Positions 1-10,600 of a DNA stretch of 64,000 nt are shown piece by piece. The DNA is taken from the NCBI GenBank assembly GCA_002973635.1, contig CP027224.1:4350501-4414500 (forward strand), read 5' to 3'. The notes beneath the pieces were generated by a model. The model had not been told where the DNA came from. It did no database searches and worked only from the letters and a program-made list of their open reading frames with translations. Made by a program: the position numbers and the translations under genes. Positions within the stretch are counted from its first letter, which is position 1. Each line of letters starts with the position of its first letter. The DNA is from Lysinibacillus sp. B2A1. Lineage in GTDB: Bacteria > Bacillota > Bacilli > Bacillales_A > Planococcaceae.

Positions 1-140
1 TCTTCTTTTTCTTGAGCTGTATCCACGCTTTCATTTTTATTAGAGGATGGATCTTGTTCACTTTCCTTTTCTCCACCACAGGCAGCTAAAACGAGCATTA
101 ATAATGCAATAAAGCTAAAAAGTATAAATTTCTTTCTCAT
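1..140 (-). CDS. Lipoprotein N-terminus, probable iron-siderophore binding protein (partial)
   Basis: The gene runs off the left edge; only the first ~46 codons are present, reading MRKKFILFSFIALLMLVLAA then a lipobox Cys in the context LAAC-GG. This is a type II lipoprotein signal peptide, followed by a low-complexity Ser/Glu/Asp/Lys linker as in substrate-binding lipoproteins of ABC importers. GAAGGAGTG lies just upstream of the ATG. A near-perfect Fur box at 254-272 sits upstream, so the likely role is binding an iron-siderophore complex (FecB/FhuD-like). That substrate is inferred from the Fur site only, because the binding domain is outside the window. Confidence 0.75.
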   Translation of the reverse strand, partial: MRKKFILFSFIALLMLVLAACGGEKESEQDPSSNKNESVDTAQEKE

Positions 141-253
141 TCTATCGAACACTCCTTCGTCAATTATGTGTGAATATCAATCTAACTGTTCTAGTAACCT
201 CCCCTTCTTATGTAGTTATTTTGAAAAAGTATTATCAGCTCCTGTTTTTAAAT

Positions 254-272
254 GATATTGATAATCATTATC
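254..272 (-). promoter_or_regulatory. Fur box
   Basis: On the minus strand the 19 bases GATAATGATTATCAATATC match the classic Fur consensus GATAATGATTATCATTATC at 18 of 19 positions. The site lies about 115 bp upstream of the lipoprotein start at 140, so iron-dependent repression of that gene is expected. Confidence 0.85.
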
Positions 273-367
273 ATTTTAGTATTAAATTATTATAAAATCC
301 AGTGTTATTTCTATAATTAGTGAAATTAATTATCAATTAGGTCAAAAATCTCCCTAAGTAGCTATAC

Positions 368-400
368 AAAAAAGGCATCCTAATTAAAGGATGCCTTTTT
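368..400 (-). terminator. Intrinsic terminator of the cold-shock gene
   Basis: A perfect stem GGCATCC/GGATGCC is flanked by A and T runs on both sides. It lies 18 bp beyond the csp stop codon and could work in both directions. Confidence 0.85.
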
Positions 401-418
401 ATGGGTGTAGCATTAAAA

Positions 419-619
419 TTAAAGTTTTACGATGTTTGTAGCTTGTGGTCCACGTTGACCTTCTTCTACTGAGAATTCAACTTTTTGACCTTCTTCTAAT
501 GTTTTGAAACCGTCTCCTTGGATAGCTGAGAAGTGAGCGAATACATCATTTCCGCCTTCTACTTCGATGAAGCCAAAACCTTTTTCTGCGTTAAACCATT
601 TTACTGTACCTTGTGTCAT
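419..619 (-). CDS. Cold-shock protein (CspA/CspB family)
   Basis: This 66-residue, single-domain protein is a small OB-fold RNA chaperone that binds single-stranded RNA and DNA and keeps mRNA translatable at low temperature. The N-terminal [15 protein letters not shown] carries RNP1 (KGFGFI), and RNP2 follows as VFAHFSAI. It ends in the usual [10 protein letters not shown] tail, and its length is exactly that of the family. GGAGGT stands 7 nt before the ATG. The gene is monocistronic, with a ~145-nt leader containing a 15-bp hairpin (681-736) and its own terminator. Which Bacillus paralogue (B, C or D) it matches cannot be told from the sequence. Confidence 0.97.
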   Translation of the reverse strand: MTQGTVKWFNAEKGFGFIEVEGGNDVFAHFSAIQGDGFKTLEEGQKVEFSVEEGQRGPQATNIVKL

Positions 620-680
620 TTATATGACCTCCACTAATTGTATTAAATAAAATCATTACCATTGCTTCAAAAGAAAAAAA

Positions 681-736
681 TTCACAAATTACAAAAAGTA
701 ACTAACAAAACACGATTACTCTTTGTAATTTGTGAA
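681..736 (-). promoter_or_regulatory. Hairpin plus U-run in csp 5' leader
   Basis: Perfect 15-bp arms (681-695 and 722-736) enclose a 26-nt loop. On the minus strand the stem is followed at once by TTTTTTTCTTTT, so it resembles an intrinsic terminator placed inside the leader. It may act as a temperature-sensitive attenuator or fold. The stem is almost all A-T, so its stability should change strongly with temperature. Confidence 0.5.
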
Positions 737-772
737 TTCATTGTTCTACCGCAATTTGATTTTATTACATTA

Positions 773-801
773 ATTTTATGATAAAATATTGTATTTGTCC
801 A
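773..801 (-). promoter_or_regulatory. Sigma-A-like promoter of csp
   Basis: TGGACA (796-801) and TAAAAT (773-778) are separated by exactly 17 bp on the minus strand. The predicted start near 766 gives a leader of about 145 nt, consistent with the long leaders of csp genes. Confidence 0.5.
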
Positions 802-1121
802 GTATAATGTCACTTTTGCCCCAAAAAATATCTAAAAGAGCAATAAACTTCTAGTAGTTCACTAAAAGTTAACAATAATTCCAATGATTTTAGGTGAAAT
901 ATAAGCACCGATGAAGAAGTTAACGTAAACTAAAGAACAAATCAAATTGAATTAATTCTTAATAAATCAAGTTTCTGCAGCATTTTAATAAAACTGAAGG
1001 ATTTTAATATATATTGTATAATTCAGAAGTATAAAATCCAATTAAGTATCATTTTTCCAAATGACTACTATCGTAATAAAGAGAAAGTTTGAAATCTACA
1101 AAAATTTGGAGGAAAACTTAT

Positions 1122-1574
1122 ATGCAAATAAGATTTGAATTAGAAGAAGACACTTCTATTTTAGATAATCTTTATTTTGATGGCTATTTAAAAGTGTTTG
1201 CAAAGGATAACAATGAAGACGAGCTACTTTTCTTTACCACTACTGGACACAGTACTATTTTAGGTGATTTTACTAGCAAATTGATAACACTTCATCAAAC
1301 AGGAAAAAGTCAAAAATTAGACCCATTTGGCAATGCAGATATCCTTACTCTAGAAAAAAGTAGGTCTAAACTTATGATTTCACATTCTAAAAAAATTGAA
1401 AAAAATAGTCAGTGGCTACACACATTCAATTTCACAGAATTTTTAGTAGCTTATATAAAAGAATTACAACGATATTTAGCTACAGCGAAAAAAGCAGATA
1501 CAAATATCGAGACAATTACAGCTTATGTTTATCTGAAGGAAGGGTTAGATTCTTTACAAGCGATTATAAAATAA
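1122..1574 (+). CDS. Hypothetical protein, 150 aa
   Basis: A soluble, charged 150-residue protein of unknown function. GGAGG at 1108-1112 sits 9 nt before ATG 1122, so this start is preferred to a TTG at 1089 that has no ribosome site. The N-terminal part (MQIRFELEEDTSILDNLYF) looks beta-rich, and the C-terminal half is predicted helical (FTEFLVAYIKELQRYLATA). There is no signal peptide or membrane segment. It stands alone, and a hairpin terminator follows 24 bp after the stop. I do not recognise a family. Confidence 0.7.
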   Translation: MQIRFELEEDTSILDNLYFDGYLKVFAKDNNEDELLFFTTTGHSTILGDFTSKLITLHQTGKSQKLDPFGNADILTLEKSRSKLMISHSKKIEKNSQWLHTFNFTEFLVAYIKELQRYLATAKKADTNIETITAYVYLKEGLDSLQAIIK

Positions 1575-1598
1575 ATTTATAAGAATTTTGTTTCCCAA

Positions 1599-1640
1599 AA
1601 GACCAAGAAGGCAATTAAGCCTATCTCGGTCTTAGGACGA
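1599..1640. terminator. Convergent terminator
   Basis: The arms AAGACC...GGTCTT, with an inner AGGC/GCCT stem, lie between two convergent genes. T-rich sequence follows on the plus side. Confidence 0.6.
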
Positions 1641-1642
1641 TT

Positions 1643-2167
1643 TTATTTTATTAGGGAATAAATATATGTGTCATATGGAACATTATTTTGACGCATATAT
1701 TTTTTTAACAACCCTTCTTTTTCAAAGCCAGCTCTTATTAATAGCTTGTTTGAAGCATCATTTTCAGTGAAAACTATTGCTCCTATACGTACTAACTCCA
1801 TCTCTTGGAAGCCAAATGAAATTACTTTATTAACAGCCTCCAGTGCATAACCTTTTCCCCAACTCTCTGGGAATAGTGCATAACTTATTTCAGCCCTTTT
1901 ATGCTCAGTTGACCACTCCTGAAAACCAATGGTACCAATTATACCTTCTTGCCCTTTTAATTCTATTCCCCATTTAATTCCACGTTTTTCATTATAGTTC
2001 TTTGAAAAATTATTAATTATTTGCCTAACTTGATCTAAACTCGTTAATGGATTTTGCCCATAATGACGTAGTACATCAGGATTAGAAAAGCAATTTAAGA
2101 TAGTCTGAGCATCATTAACTGTTAGCTCTCGTAACACTAATCGATCAGTATATAAAATAGGAAACAT
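1643..2167 (-). CDS. GNAT acetyltransferase, RimJ/RimL type
   Basis: 174 residues of the Acetyltransf_3 branch of the GNAT superfamily, which transfers acetyl from acetyl-CoA to an amine, often an N-terminal or ribosomal-protein amine. Visible landmarks are the opening TDRLVLRELTVNDA, then GTIGFQEWSTEHKRAEISYAL (beta4 and the substrate strand), the acetyl-CoA loop PESWGKGYALEAVNKVI and the terminal NKLLIRAGFEKEG. GAAGGAGTG precedes the ATG. The substrate cannot be predicted. Single gene, convergent with the preceding one. Confidence 0.85.
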   Translation of the reverse strand: MFPILYTDRLVLRELTVNDAQTILNCFSNPDVLRHYGQNPLTSLDQVRQIINNFSKNYNEKRGIKWGIELKGQEGIIGTIGFQEWSTEHKRAEISYALFPESWGKGYALEAVNKVISFGFQEMELVRIGAIVFTENDASNKLLIRAGFEKEGLLKKYMRQNNVPYDTYIYSLIK

Positions 2168-2354
2168 TTCGCCACTCCTTCTAAGTAAGTTATATCTTAC
2201 ACATTTTATATAAAAAGAGTGAAGATTGCATCACTTATTTATTATGCTAAATTGTCTAAGTTGATCCTTCAAAACATCCAACCCTATTTTTTCTGATGCT
2301 ATCATCCCGCCAATCTAATGGTATAAATACTTTAAGAAAACTTAGTTACATTGA

Positions 2355-2385
2355 TTGACCTTCCCCTTACAGGATACTTTATATT
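2355..2385 (+). promoter_or_regulatory. MerR-type promoter with 19-bp spacer
   Basis: TTGACC (2355-2360) and TATATT (2380-2385) are separated by 19 bp. This overlong spacer is the hallmark of promoters untwisted by MerR-family activators. The spacer contains an imperfect dyad (ACCTTCC...GGATACT). It lies just upstream of the merR-type gene, suggesting autoregulation. Confidence 0.6.
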
Positions 2386-2414
2386 TAAAGTAATTTATAA
2401 GGGAGGTGATTGTT

Positions 2415-3218
2415 ATGCTTACAATTGGTGAGTTTTCGAAAATATCTCATCTTACACTGAAGACGCTTCGATACTATGATGAAATTGGTCTTTTAAAGCC
2501 TGATTTCATTGATGCTAATAATAACTATCGCTATTATAATATTTCCCAGTTAGAAACAGCTTTATTGATAGCACGATTAAAAAACTATTTATTTTCGTTA
2601 GAAGACATCAAAATTATTTTAACTAATAGAGATGATACCGAGCTCTTTAGTAAGAAAATGAGAATCAAACAAGAAAATCTGACACAACAACTTACATTTT
2701 ATTCTTCTATGTTAAAAGAATTAAAATTAGATATTCAAGTGTTAGACAAAGACGGAAATATCATGAGCTATTTAGATCAGATTGAGATTAAACTTGTGGA
2801 TCACTTAACCTATAATATCTTATCTCAACGAAAAAAAATAAATACCGCTGATTTTCTAATACACTTTAGTGAGTTATTTAGTAAAATCTTGTTTAGAAAT
2901 TTATCACCTAGCGCAAAACCGCTTGCTATTTTCCATAGTCCTGAATATGAACCTGATAATTATGATGTAGAAATTGCGATTCCACTTACAGCTGCCACGA
3001 ATGAAACAAAAGTGTTTAATCCTGGACTTTGTGCGATGGCTACGCTTATTGGTTCTTACGATAAACTACCTTCCATACATACTAAACTACATGTATGGAT
3101 AGATGAAAATAACTATAAATTGAATGGTGCACCGTTTGAAGTTTATCAAACGGACCCCTATAGCACACAAGAGGATAATAATATCATAGAAGTATTTTTT
3201 CCTATTAAATTTAAATAA
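2415..3218 (+). CDS. MerR-family regulator with GyrI-like effector domain
   Basis: A 267-residue activator of the BmrR/BltR type. The N-terminal winged helix MLTIGEFSKISHLTLKTLRY continues with YDEIGLLKP. A coiled-coil dimerisation helix spans about residues 75-115 (KMRIKQENLTQQLTFYSSMLKELK). The C-terminal ~140 residues resemble a GyrI-like ligand pocket (YDVEIAIPL, then the ending IIEVFFPIKFK). ATG 2415 follows GGGAGGTGAT directly; a GTG at 2406 lies inside that ribosome site and is rejected. The next gene starts 17 bp after the stop, so the membrane protein is a likely target in the same transcript. The ligand is unknown. Confidence 0.85.
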   Translation: MLTIGEFSKISHLTLKTLRYYDEIGLLKPDFIDANNNYRYYNISQLETALLIARLKNYLFSLEDIKIILTNRDDTELFSKKMRIKQENLTQQLTFYSSMLKELKLDIQVLDKDGNIMSYLDQIEIKLVDHLTYNILSQRKKINTADFLIHFSELFSKILFRNLSPSAKPLAIFHSPEYEPDNYDVEIAIPLTAATNETKVFNPGLCAMATLIGSYDKLPSIHTKLHVWIDENNYKLNGAPFEVYQTDPYSTQEDNNIIEVFFPIKFK

Positions 3219-3235
3219 CGAAGGGGTGCCTTACT

Positions 3236-3880
3236 GTGTATGGTATAAACAATTCTACGATAAAAGAAAAAATCTTAATTTTAATTGCTGAGATTATCTA
3301 TTTAATCATTGCATATTATTTACTTTTCAGTACATATGAAAAATCCGTCATTTCTCTAGGGCTTTTTATCGCTTTAATTATTACAGCTGTGCGATTAACA
3401 GCTATGATGTTTATATGGTTACCGAGAGGTATTGCAATGCAGGAAGCTCTCATGAACAGTATAGCCTTTGGGATTTATTATTTGGGCTTTCCTATTTTAA
3501 TGATTATTAGTGAGCAGGATCCAAACTTAACAATACTAATTGTAGGCTGGATATTATTTTTAGGAGGCAGTATGTTAAACACTGTTTCAGAATTACTTAG
3601 AAAGCCTTTTAAAGATAATCCTATAAATAAAGGTAAGCTCTATAAAGGCGGATTATTTAAATATGCGATTCATATTAATTATCTCGGAGATTGCCTTTGG
3701 GTGCTAGGCTTAGCGCTAATCTCTAACAATATTTATAGTTTGCTTATCCCTCTTGGTTTATTCTTCGTATTTGTTTTTGGCTATATTCCAAAATCAGATG
3801 ATTATTTACAAAACAAATACGGAGAACAATTTACAATATATAAACAGAAAACGAAAAAACTAATTCCTTTCATTTGGTAA
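3236..3880 (+). CDS. Integral membrane protein, methyltransferase/DUF1295-like C-terminus
   Basis: 214 residues with about five to six hydrophobic segments. The C-terminal part (INKGKLYKGGLFKYAIHINYLGD, ending YLQNKYGEQFTIYKQKTKKLIPFIW) resembles the isoprenylcysteine carboxyl methyltransferase / steroid 5-alpha-reductase-like fold, where a GLFKY...HPxY motif and a KYG...Y tail occur. The start is GTG 3236, preceded by AAGGGGTG. It is translated from the same message as the MerR regulator and may be the regulated output. The enzymatic activity is an inference and its substrate is unknown. Confidence 0.75.
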   Translation: MYGINNSTIKEKILILIAEIIYLIIAYYLLFSTYEKSVISLGLFIALIITAVRLTAMMFIWLPRGIAMQEALMNSIAFGIYYLGFPILMIISEQDPNLTILIVGWILFLGGSMLNTVSELLRKPFKDNPINKGKLYKGGLFKYAIHINYLGDCLWVLGLALISNNIYSLLIPLGLFFVFVFGYIPKSDDYLQNKYGEQFTIYKQKTKKLIPFIW

Positions 3881-3886
3881 ATAATC

Positions 3887-3916
3887 AAGATCACCTATTA
3901 TGGGGTGATCTTTTTT
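3887..3916 (+). terminator. Intrinsic terminator
   Basis: Stem AAGATCACC/GGTGATCTT followed by TTTT, 6 bp after the stop of the membrane protein gene. Confidence 0.9.
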
Positions 3917-3989
3917 ACTCTAAAACCTAAATAAATCGTTAACCATCACCATTCAAAAAAAAATGCAATTTCTGATTTAGTTTTTTTAT

Positions 3990-4029
3990 GAAAAAAAAAA
4001 GAAGAAGACGAACTATAAAAGTTCGCCTC
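3990..4029 (-). terminator. Terminator of the suf operon
   Basis: On the minus strand a GGCGAACT/AGTTCGTC stem with one mismatch is followed by TTCTTC and a run of ten T. It lies ~95 bp after the sufB stop. Confidence 0.8.
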
Positions 4030-4122
4030 CTACACAGAAGGTTAAAATTAATTGGCACGTTTTCAGCATGTCCGATTATTATTGTTATTCAAAACTCTTA
4101 TATATTAAGCATGTCAGACGTA

Positions 4123-5520
4123 TTATCCAATACTGCCTTCCATCTCGAACTTGATAAGACGGTTCATTTCTACTGCGTACTCCATTGGAAGTTCTTTTGT
4201 GAATGGCTCGATGAAGCCCATTACAATCATTTCTGTTGCTTCTTCTTCAGAGATTCCGCGAGACATTAAATAGAATAATTGTTCTTCAGACACTTTTGAA
4301 ACTTTCGCTTCATGCTCTAATGAAACATTATCATTTAAGATTTCATTGTATGGAATTGTGTCAGAAGTCGATTGGTTATCCATAATTAACGTATCACATT
4401 CGATGTTTGCACGTGCACCGCTTGCTTTAGGACCGAAACGAACTTGTCCCATATACGTTACTTTCCCACCTTGTTTAGCAATCGATTTAGAAACGATTGT
4501 TGAAGATGTGTTTGGTGCCATATGAATCATTTTCGCACCTGCATGTTGGTGTTGTCCTTTACCTGCTAATGCGATGGATAATGTCATACCACGAGCACCT
4601 TCACCTTTTAGGATACATGCTGGGTATTTCATCGTTAATTTTGAACCAATGTTACCATCAATCCATTCCATTGTACCATTTTCTTCAACAACTGTACGTT
4701 TCGTTACAAGATTGTATACGTTGTTCGCCCAGTTTTGAATCGTTGTATAACGGCAATAAGCATCTTTACGTACAATTATTTCTACAACTGCTGAGTGTAA
4801 AGAGTTTGTTGTGTAAACAGGAGCTGTACAACCTTCAACATAGTGTACGTGCGCGCCTTCATCCACAATAATTAGTGTACGTTCGAATTGACCCATATTT
4901 TCAGAGTTAATACGGAAATAAGCTTGTAACGGCGTTTCTACCTTCACACCTGGCGGTACATAGATAAATGATCCACCTGACCAAACAGCCGAGTTTAGTG
5001 CAGCGAATTTGTTGTCAGTGTAAGGAATTACTTTGCCCCAGTATTGTTTGAAAATATCTTCGTTTTCACGTAAAGCAGAATCTGTATCTTTAAACACAAT
5101 ACCAAGATCTTCAAGGTCCTTTTTCATGTTGTGGTACACAACTTCAGACTCATACTGTGCAGATACACCCGCAAGATATTTTTGTTCTGCCTCTGGAATG
5201 CCTAATTTATCAAAAGTAGCTTTGATTTCATCAGGTACTTCATCCCACGACTTTTGTGTAGCTTCTGATGGTTTTACATAATACGTAATTTCATCAAAAT
5301 CTAAATCTCCTAGGTCGCCACCCCATTGCGGCATTGGTTTTGTATAGAAAGTTTCAAGAGCTTTTAAGCGGTATTCAAGCATCCACTCTGGCTCTTGTTT
5401 CATATTTGAAATTTCACGGACGATTTCTTCAGTTAAACCACGTTTTGAACGGAAAATTGATACGTCCTTGTCATGGAAACCGTATTTGTAATCGCCGATA
5501 TCAGGCATTTTTTTAGCCAT
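4123..5520 (-). CDS. sufB: SufB, Fe-S cluster scaffold subunit
   Basis: A 465-residue core scaffold of the SufBC2D complex, where sulfur from SufS/SufU and iron are assembled into nascent Fe-S clusters. It has the typical SufB N-terminus ([13 protein letters not shown]), the beta-helix core ([20 protein letters not shown]) and the C-terminal [19 protein letters not shown] shared with SufD. Start MAKKMPD at 5520 follows GGAGGAG; a longer upstream reading lacks a ribosome site. The length equals that of B. subtilis SufB. It is last gene of the operon, ~100 bp after sufU, with its own strong ribosome site and a terminator behind it. Confidence 0.97.
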   Translation of the reverse strand: MAKKMPDIGDYKYGFHDKDVSIFRSKRGLTEEIVREISNMKQEPEWMLEYRLKALETFYTKPMPQWGGDLGDLDFDEITYYVKPSEATQKSWDEVPDEIKATFDKLGIPEAEQKYLAGVSAQYESEVVYHNMKKDLEDLGIVFKDTDSALRENEDIFKQYWGKVIPYTDNKFAALNSAVWSGGSFIYVPPGVKVETPLQAYFRINSENMGQFERTLIIVDEGAHVHYVEGCTAPVYTTNSLHSAVVEIIVRKDAYCRYTTIQNWANNVYNLVTKRTVVEENGTMEWIDGNIGSKLTMKYPACILKGEGARGMTLSIALAGKGQHQHAGAKMIHMAPNTSSTIVSKSIAKQGGKVTYMGQVRFGPKASGARANIECDTLIMDNQSTSDTIPYNEILNDNVSLEHEAKVSKVSEEQLFYLMSRGISEEEATEMIVMGFIEPFTKELPMEYAVEMNRLIKFEMEGSIG

Positions 5521-5617
5521 CGTTTCTCCTCCGTTCATGATATTATATCTAGTCGTTAAATCCTTCAAGCTGGGTGAAGACACGCATAGTTGTCTTCGCC
5601 CAACTAAAAGAAACTAT

Positions 5618-8572
<2,955 letters not shown>

Positions 8573-8590
8573 GCTAGTTCGTCCTCCCTC

Positions 8591-9370
8591 TTATGCTTCT
8601 TGTTCTTCTGTTTCTTCTTCGATACCTAATTCTTTTTTAATCCAGTCATAACCTTCTGCCTCTAAGCGTTGTGCAAGCTCAGCACCACCTGATTTGACAA
8701 CACGTCCTTGCATCATTACGTGTACATGGTCTGGCGTAATGTAGTTAAGTAGACGTTGGTAGTGTGTAATCATTAAGCAGCCAAAGCCTTCTCCGCGCAT
8801 TGCGTTGATGCCTTTTGATACTACTTTCAGCGCATCGATATCAAGACCAGAATCAATTTCGTCTAAAATCGCAATTGTTGGTTTAATCATCATCAATTGA
8901 AGAATCTCATTACGTTTTTTCTCACCGCCAGAGAAACCTTCATTTAAATAACGTTGAGCCATATCTTCATTCATTTCAAGGAATTCCATGTTTTTATCTA
9001 ATTCACGAATAAATTTCATTAATGAAATTTCATCGCCTTCTTCACGACGTGCATTAATAGCTGAACGTAAGAAATCAGCATTTGTTACACCCGCAATTTC
9101 AGATGGATATTGCATAGCTAGGAATAAACCAGCTTTAGCACGCTCGTCTACTTCCATTTCAAGCACATCTTCTCCATCAAGTTCAACAGTACCTGAAGTT
9201 ACTTCATATTTAGGATGCCCCATGATAGCAGAAGCTAGTGTCGATTTACCAGTTCCGTTAGGTCCCATGATTGCGTGAATTTCATTTGTATTGATTGTAA
9301 GGTTTACACCTTTTAAAATCTCTTTCCCGTCGATTTCAACGTGAAGATCTTTAATAACTAAAGTTGACAT
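8591..9370 (-). CDS. sufC: SufC, ABC-type ATPase of the Suf complex
   Basis: A 259-residue cytosolic ABC ATPase whose dimerisation drives a conformational change in SufBD. Walker A is GPNGTGKST, the signature is FSGGEKKR, Walker B is IAILDEIDSGLD and the switch His lies in LMITHYQRLL. It is first gene of the operon (sufC-D-S-U-B, the usual Bacillales order), with GGAGG upstream and a sigma-A-like promoter at 9432-9460. Confidence 0.97.
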   Translation of the reverse strand: MSTLVIKDLHVEIDGKEILKGVNLTINTNEIHAIMGPNGTGKSTLASAIMGHPKYEVTSGTVELDGEDVLEMEVDERAKAGLFLAMQYPSEIAGVTNADFLRSAINARREEGDEISLMKFIRELDKNMEFLEMNEDMAQRYLNEGFSGGEKKRNEILQLMMIKPTIAILDEIDSGLDIDALKVVSKGINAMRGEGFGCLMITHYQRLLNYITPDHVHVMMQGRVVKSGGAELAQRLEAEGYDWIKKELGIEEETEEQEA

Positions 9371-9431
9371 GAAAATACCTCCATAGTGTGTTCAGTGAAT
9401 GGGGAACCATTCCTTAATTATCATCATTCTA

Positions 9432-9460
9432 ATCTTAACTGAAAATCGTTCTCTATGCAA
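9432..9460 (-). promoter_or_regulatory. Sigma-A-like promoter of sufCDSUB
   Basis: TTGCAT (9455-9460), 17 bp, then TAAGAT (9432-9437) on the minus strand, about 60 bp upstream of the sufC start. Confidence 0.5.
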
Positions 9461-9547
9461 ACCATTTCAATTTCTTTCACTTTTCTCTGTTAAAATCCTT
9501 AAAAACAAGGATTTTGTAAGCATTTTCAAATTATTGCTAACCGTTAT

Positions 9548-9562
9548 TGACAATGAGAATCA
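9548..9562. promoter_or_regulatory. Weak Fur/PerR-like box
   Basis: TGACAATGAGAATCA matches the 7-1-7 pattern TGATAATnATTATCA at 11 of 14 fixed positions. It lies ~90 bp upstream of the suf promoter. Confidence 0.3.
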
Positions 9563-9769
9563 ACTTTCTTCATTTTCAATGAATTAACTCTAATTGAGAA
9601 TTAATTTCATCTAGCAACATAGTGAAAACCTCGCAGAAAGCGTTAATTGTAGCGGTTTTGTGACAAATTTGCATAAACAACAATATCTATACTATAACCT
9701 TTTTCTTTAGAATGGAATCAATTAAAGGAAACAAATTACTAGAAACTAATATCAGTAATTTTACAAATT

Positions 9770-9813
9770 ATAAAGAAGAGATATCCAACATAATAAATGT
9801 CGAATATCTCTTC
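9770..9813 (-). terminator. Terminator of the response-regulator operon
   Basis: Stem GAAGAGATAT/ATATCTCTTC followed on the minus strand by TTTATAATTT. A second short ACAT/ATGT pairing lies in the loop. Confidence 0.6.
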
Positions 9814-9835
9814 AAAAACAATGTGTTCTATACCT

Positions 9836-10600
9836 TTATGATATTTTATAATTATAGGCCCATAAATATCCCTTTGATTCAAGCAAAAATGCATCTTGAT
9901 CAGATTCATATTGAATTTCAACAGACTCATTTGTTCTTAACTCATACCCATCATTTACCCGCTCTATTTGAATCGGGACACTCAATTCGTTAAAAAGCTG
10001 ACGAAGTCGATAAATTGTATTATAAAGATTTGCTATTGCCTTTTTTTCATCAAGATTTGGCCAAATATCATCTAAAATTCGGTATTTAGAAACTACTTTG
10101 CCTTCATTTATCAGCAAGTAATAAAAGAGCTCCTCTGTCACCCTTGTTCGCCATTTTATAGCCTTTCCGTTCATGCGTGTTCCAACATCTCCACTTAGTC
10201 TTACTTCTAGCTTTGTCAAAACTTGCTGATGCTGCCTACCATAGTATTTGGCAAGTCTTTCATCTAGCCGTAATACTGTATTTGGCGTTATTGGTTTTAA
10301 AATATAATCTAACGCTTGAACTCGAAAAGCATCTACTGCATATTTTGTGTACGCAGTCGAAAATATTATCGGAACATCAATGCCTTCTTCTACCAAATTA
10401 GACGCAAGTTCAAGACCATTCATTTTAGGCATTTCGATGTCTAAAAGAATGGCATCGCAGGTGATTGCTGCAATTTCTTTTGCCGCTTCAATTGAAGAGG
10501 TAAAGGAAGCAATTACTTCAAATAAACTATCTTTCTCTAGTAAACGTTTATGCAATTCTAAAATAGGCTGCTCATCCTCTACCATAATAATTCTCCACAT
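9836..10600 (-). CDS. Response regulator, receiver plus SARP-type winged helix
   Basis: 254 residues. The N-terminal receiver (IIMVEDEQPILELH; phosphoacceptor Asp in AILLDIEMPKMNG; conserved Lys in YILKPI) is joined to an OmpR/SARP-like DNA-binding segment (about residues 130-220, with EELFYYLLINEGKVVSKYRI and NLYNTIYRLRQLF). The second of two ATGs, at 10600, has AAGGAG at 7 nt and is chosen; the first, at 10606, would be too close to it. The start lies inside the 3' end of the sensor-kinase gene, so the two form an overlapping pair. The targets are unknown. Confidence 0.88.
   Translation of the reverse strand: MWRIIMVEDEQPILELHKRLLEKDSLFEVIASFTSSIEAAKEIAAITCDAILLDIEMPKMNGLELASNLVEEGIDVPIIFSTAYTKYAVDAFRVQALDYILKPITPNTVLRLDERLAKYYGRQHQQVLTKLEVRLSGDVGTRMNGKAIKWRTRVTEELFYYLLINEGKVVSKYRILDDIWPNLDEKKAIANLYNTIYRLRQLFNELSVPIQIERVNDGYELRTNESVEIQYESDQDAFLLESKGYLWAYNYKIS

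Larger units (their letters stand above)
620..1121. other. Non-coding interval with csp leader and divergent promoters
   Basis: About 500 bp without a supported gene. The left half is the csp leader and promoter on the minus strand. The right half (about 800-1105) is AT-rich and contains a TATAAT at about 1016-1021 that may serve the plus-strand gene at 1122. Nothing else is recognised. Confidence 0.5.
9371..9835. other. Non-coding interval between suf and the two-component operon
   Basis: About 465 bp with no supported gene. It holds the suf promoter (9432-9460), a possible Fur-like site (9548-9562), AT-rich sequence, and the terminator of the response-regulator gene (9770-9813). Confidence 0.5.

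Noticed and set aside
3988..4269. 93-codon plus-strand frame starting in the A-rich tract
   Set aside because: It starts in the suf terminator and runs into sufB on the opposite strand; Lys/Arg-rich start from the A-run.
4497..4871. Plus-strand frames opposite sufB, sufS and sufD
   Set aside because: No ribosome sites and Cys/His/Leu-rich translations; they mirror strongly conserved suf genes on the other strand.
9712..9993. 93-codon frame antisense to the response-regulator 3' end
   Set aside because: No ribosome site, spans a terminator and overlaps a well-supported gene.
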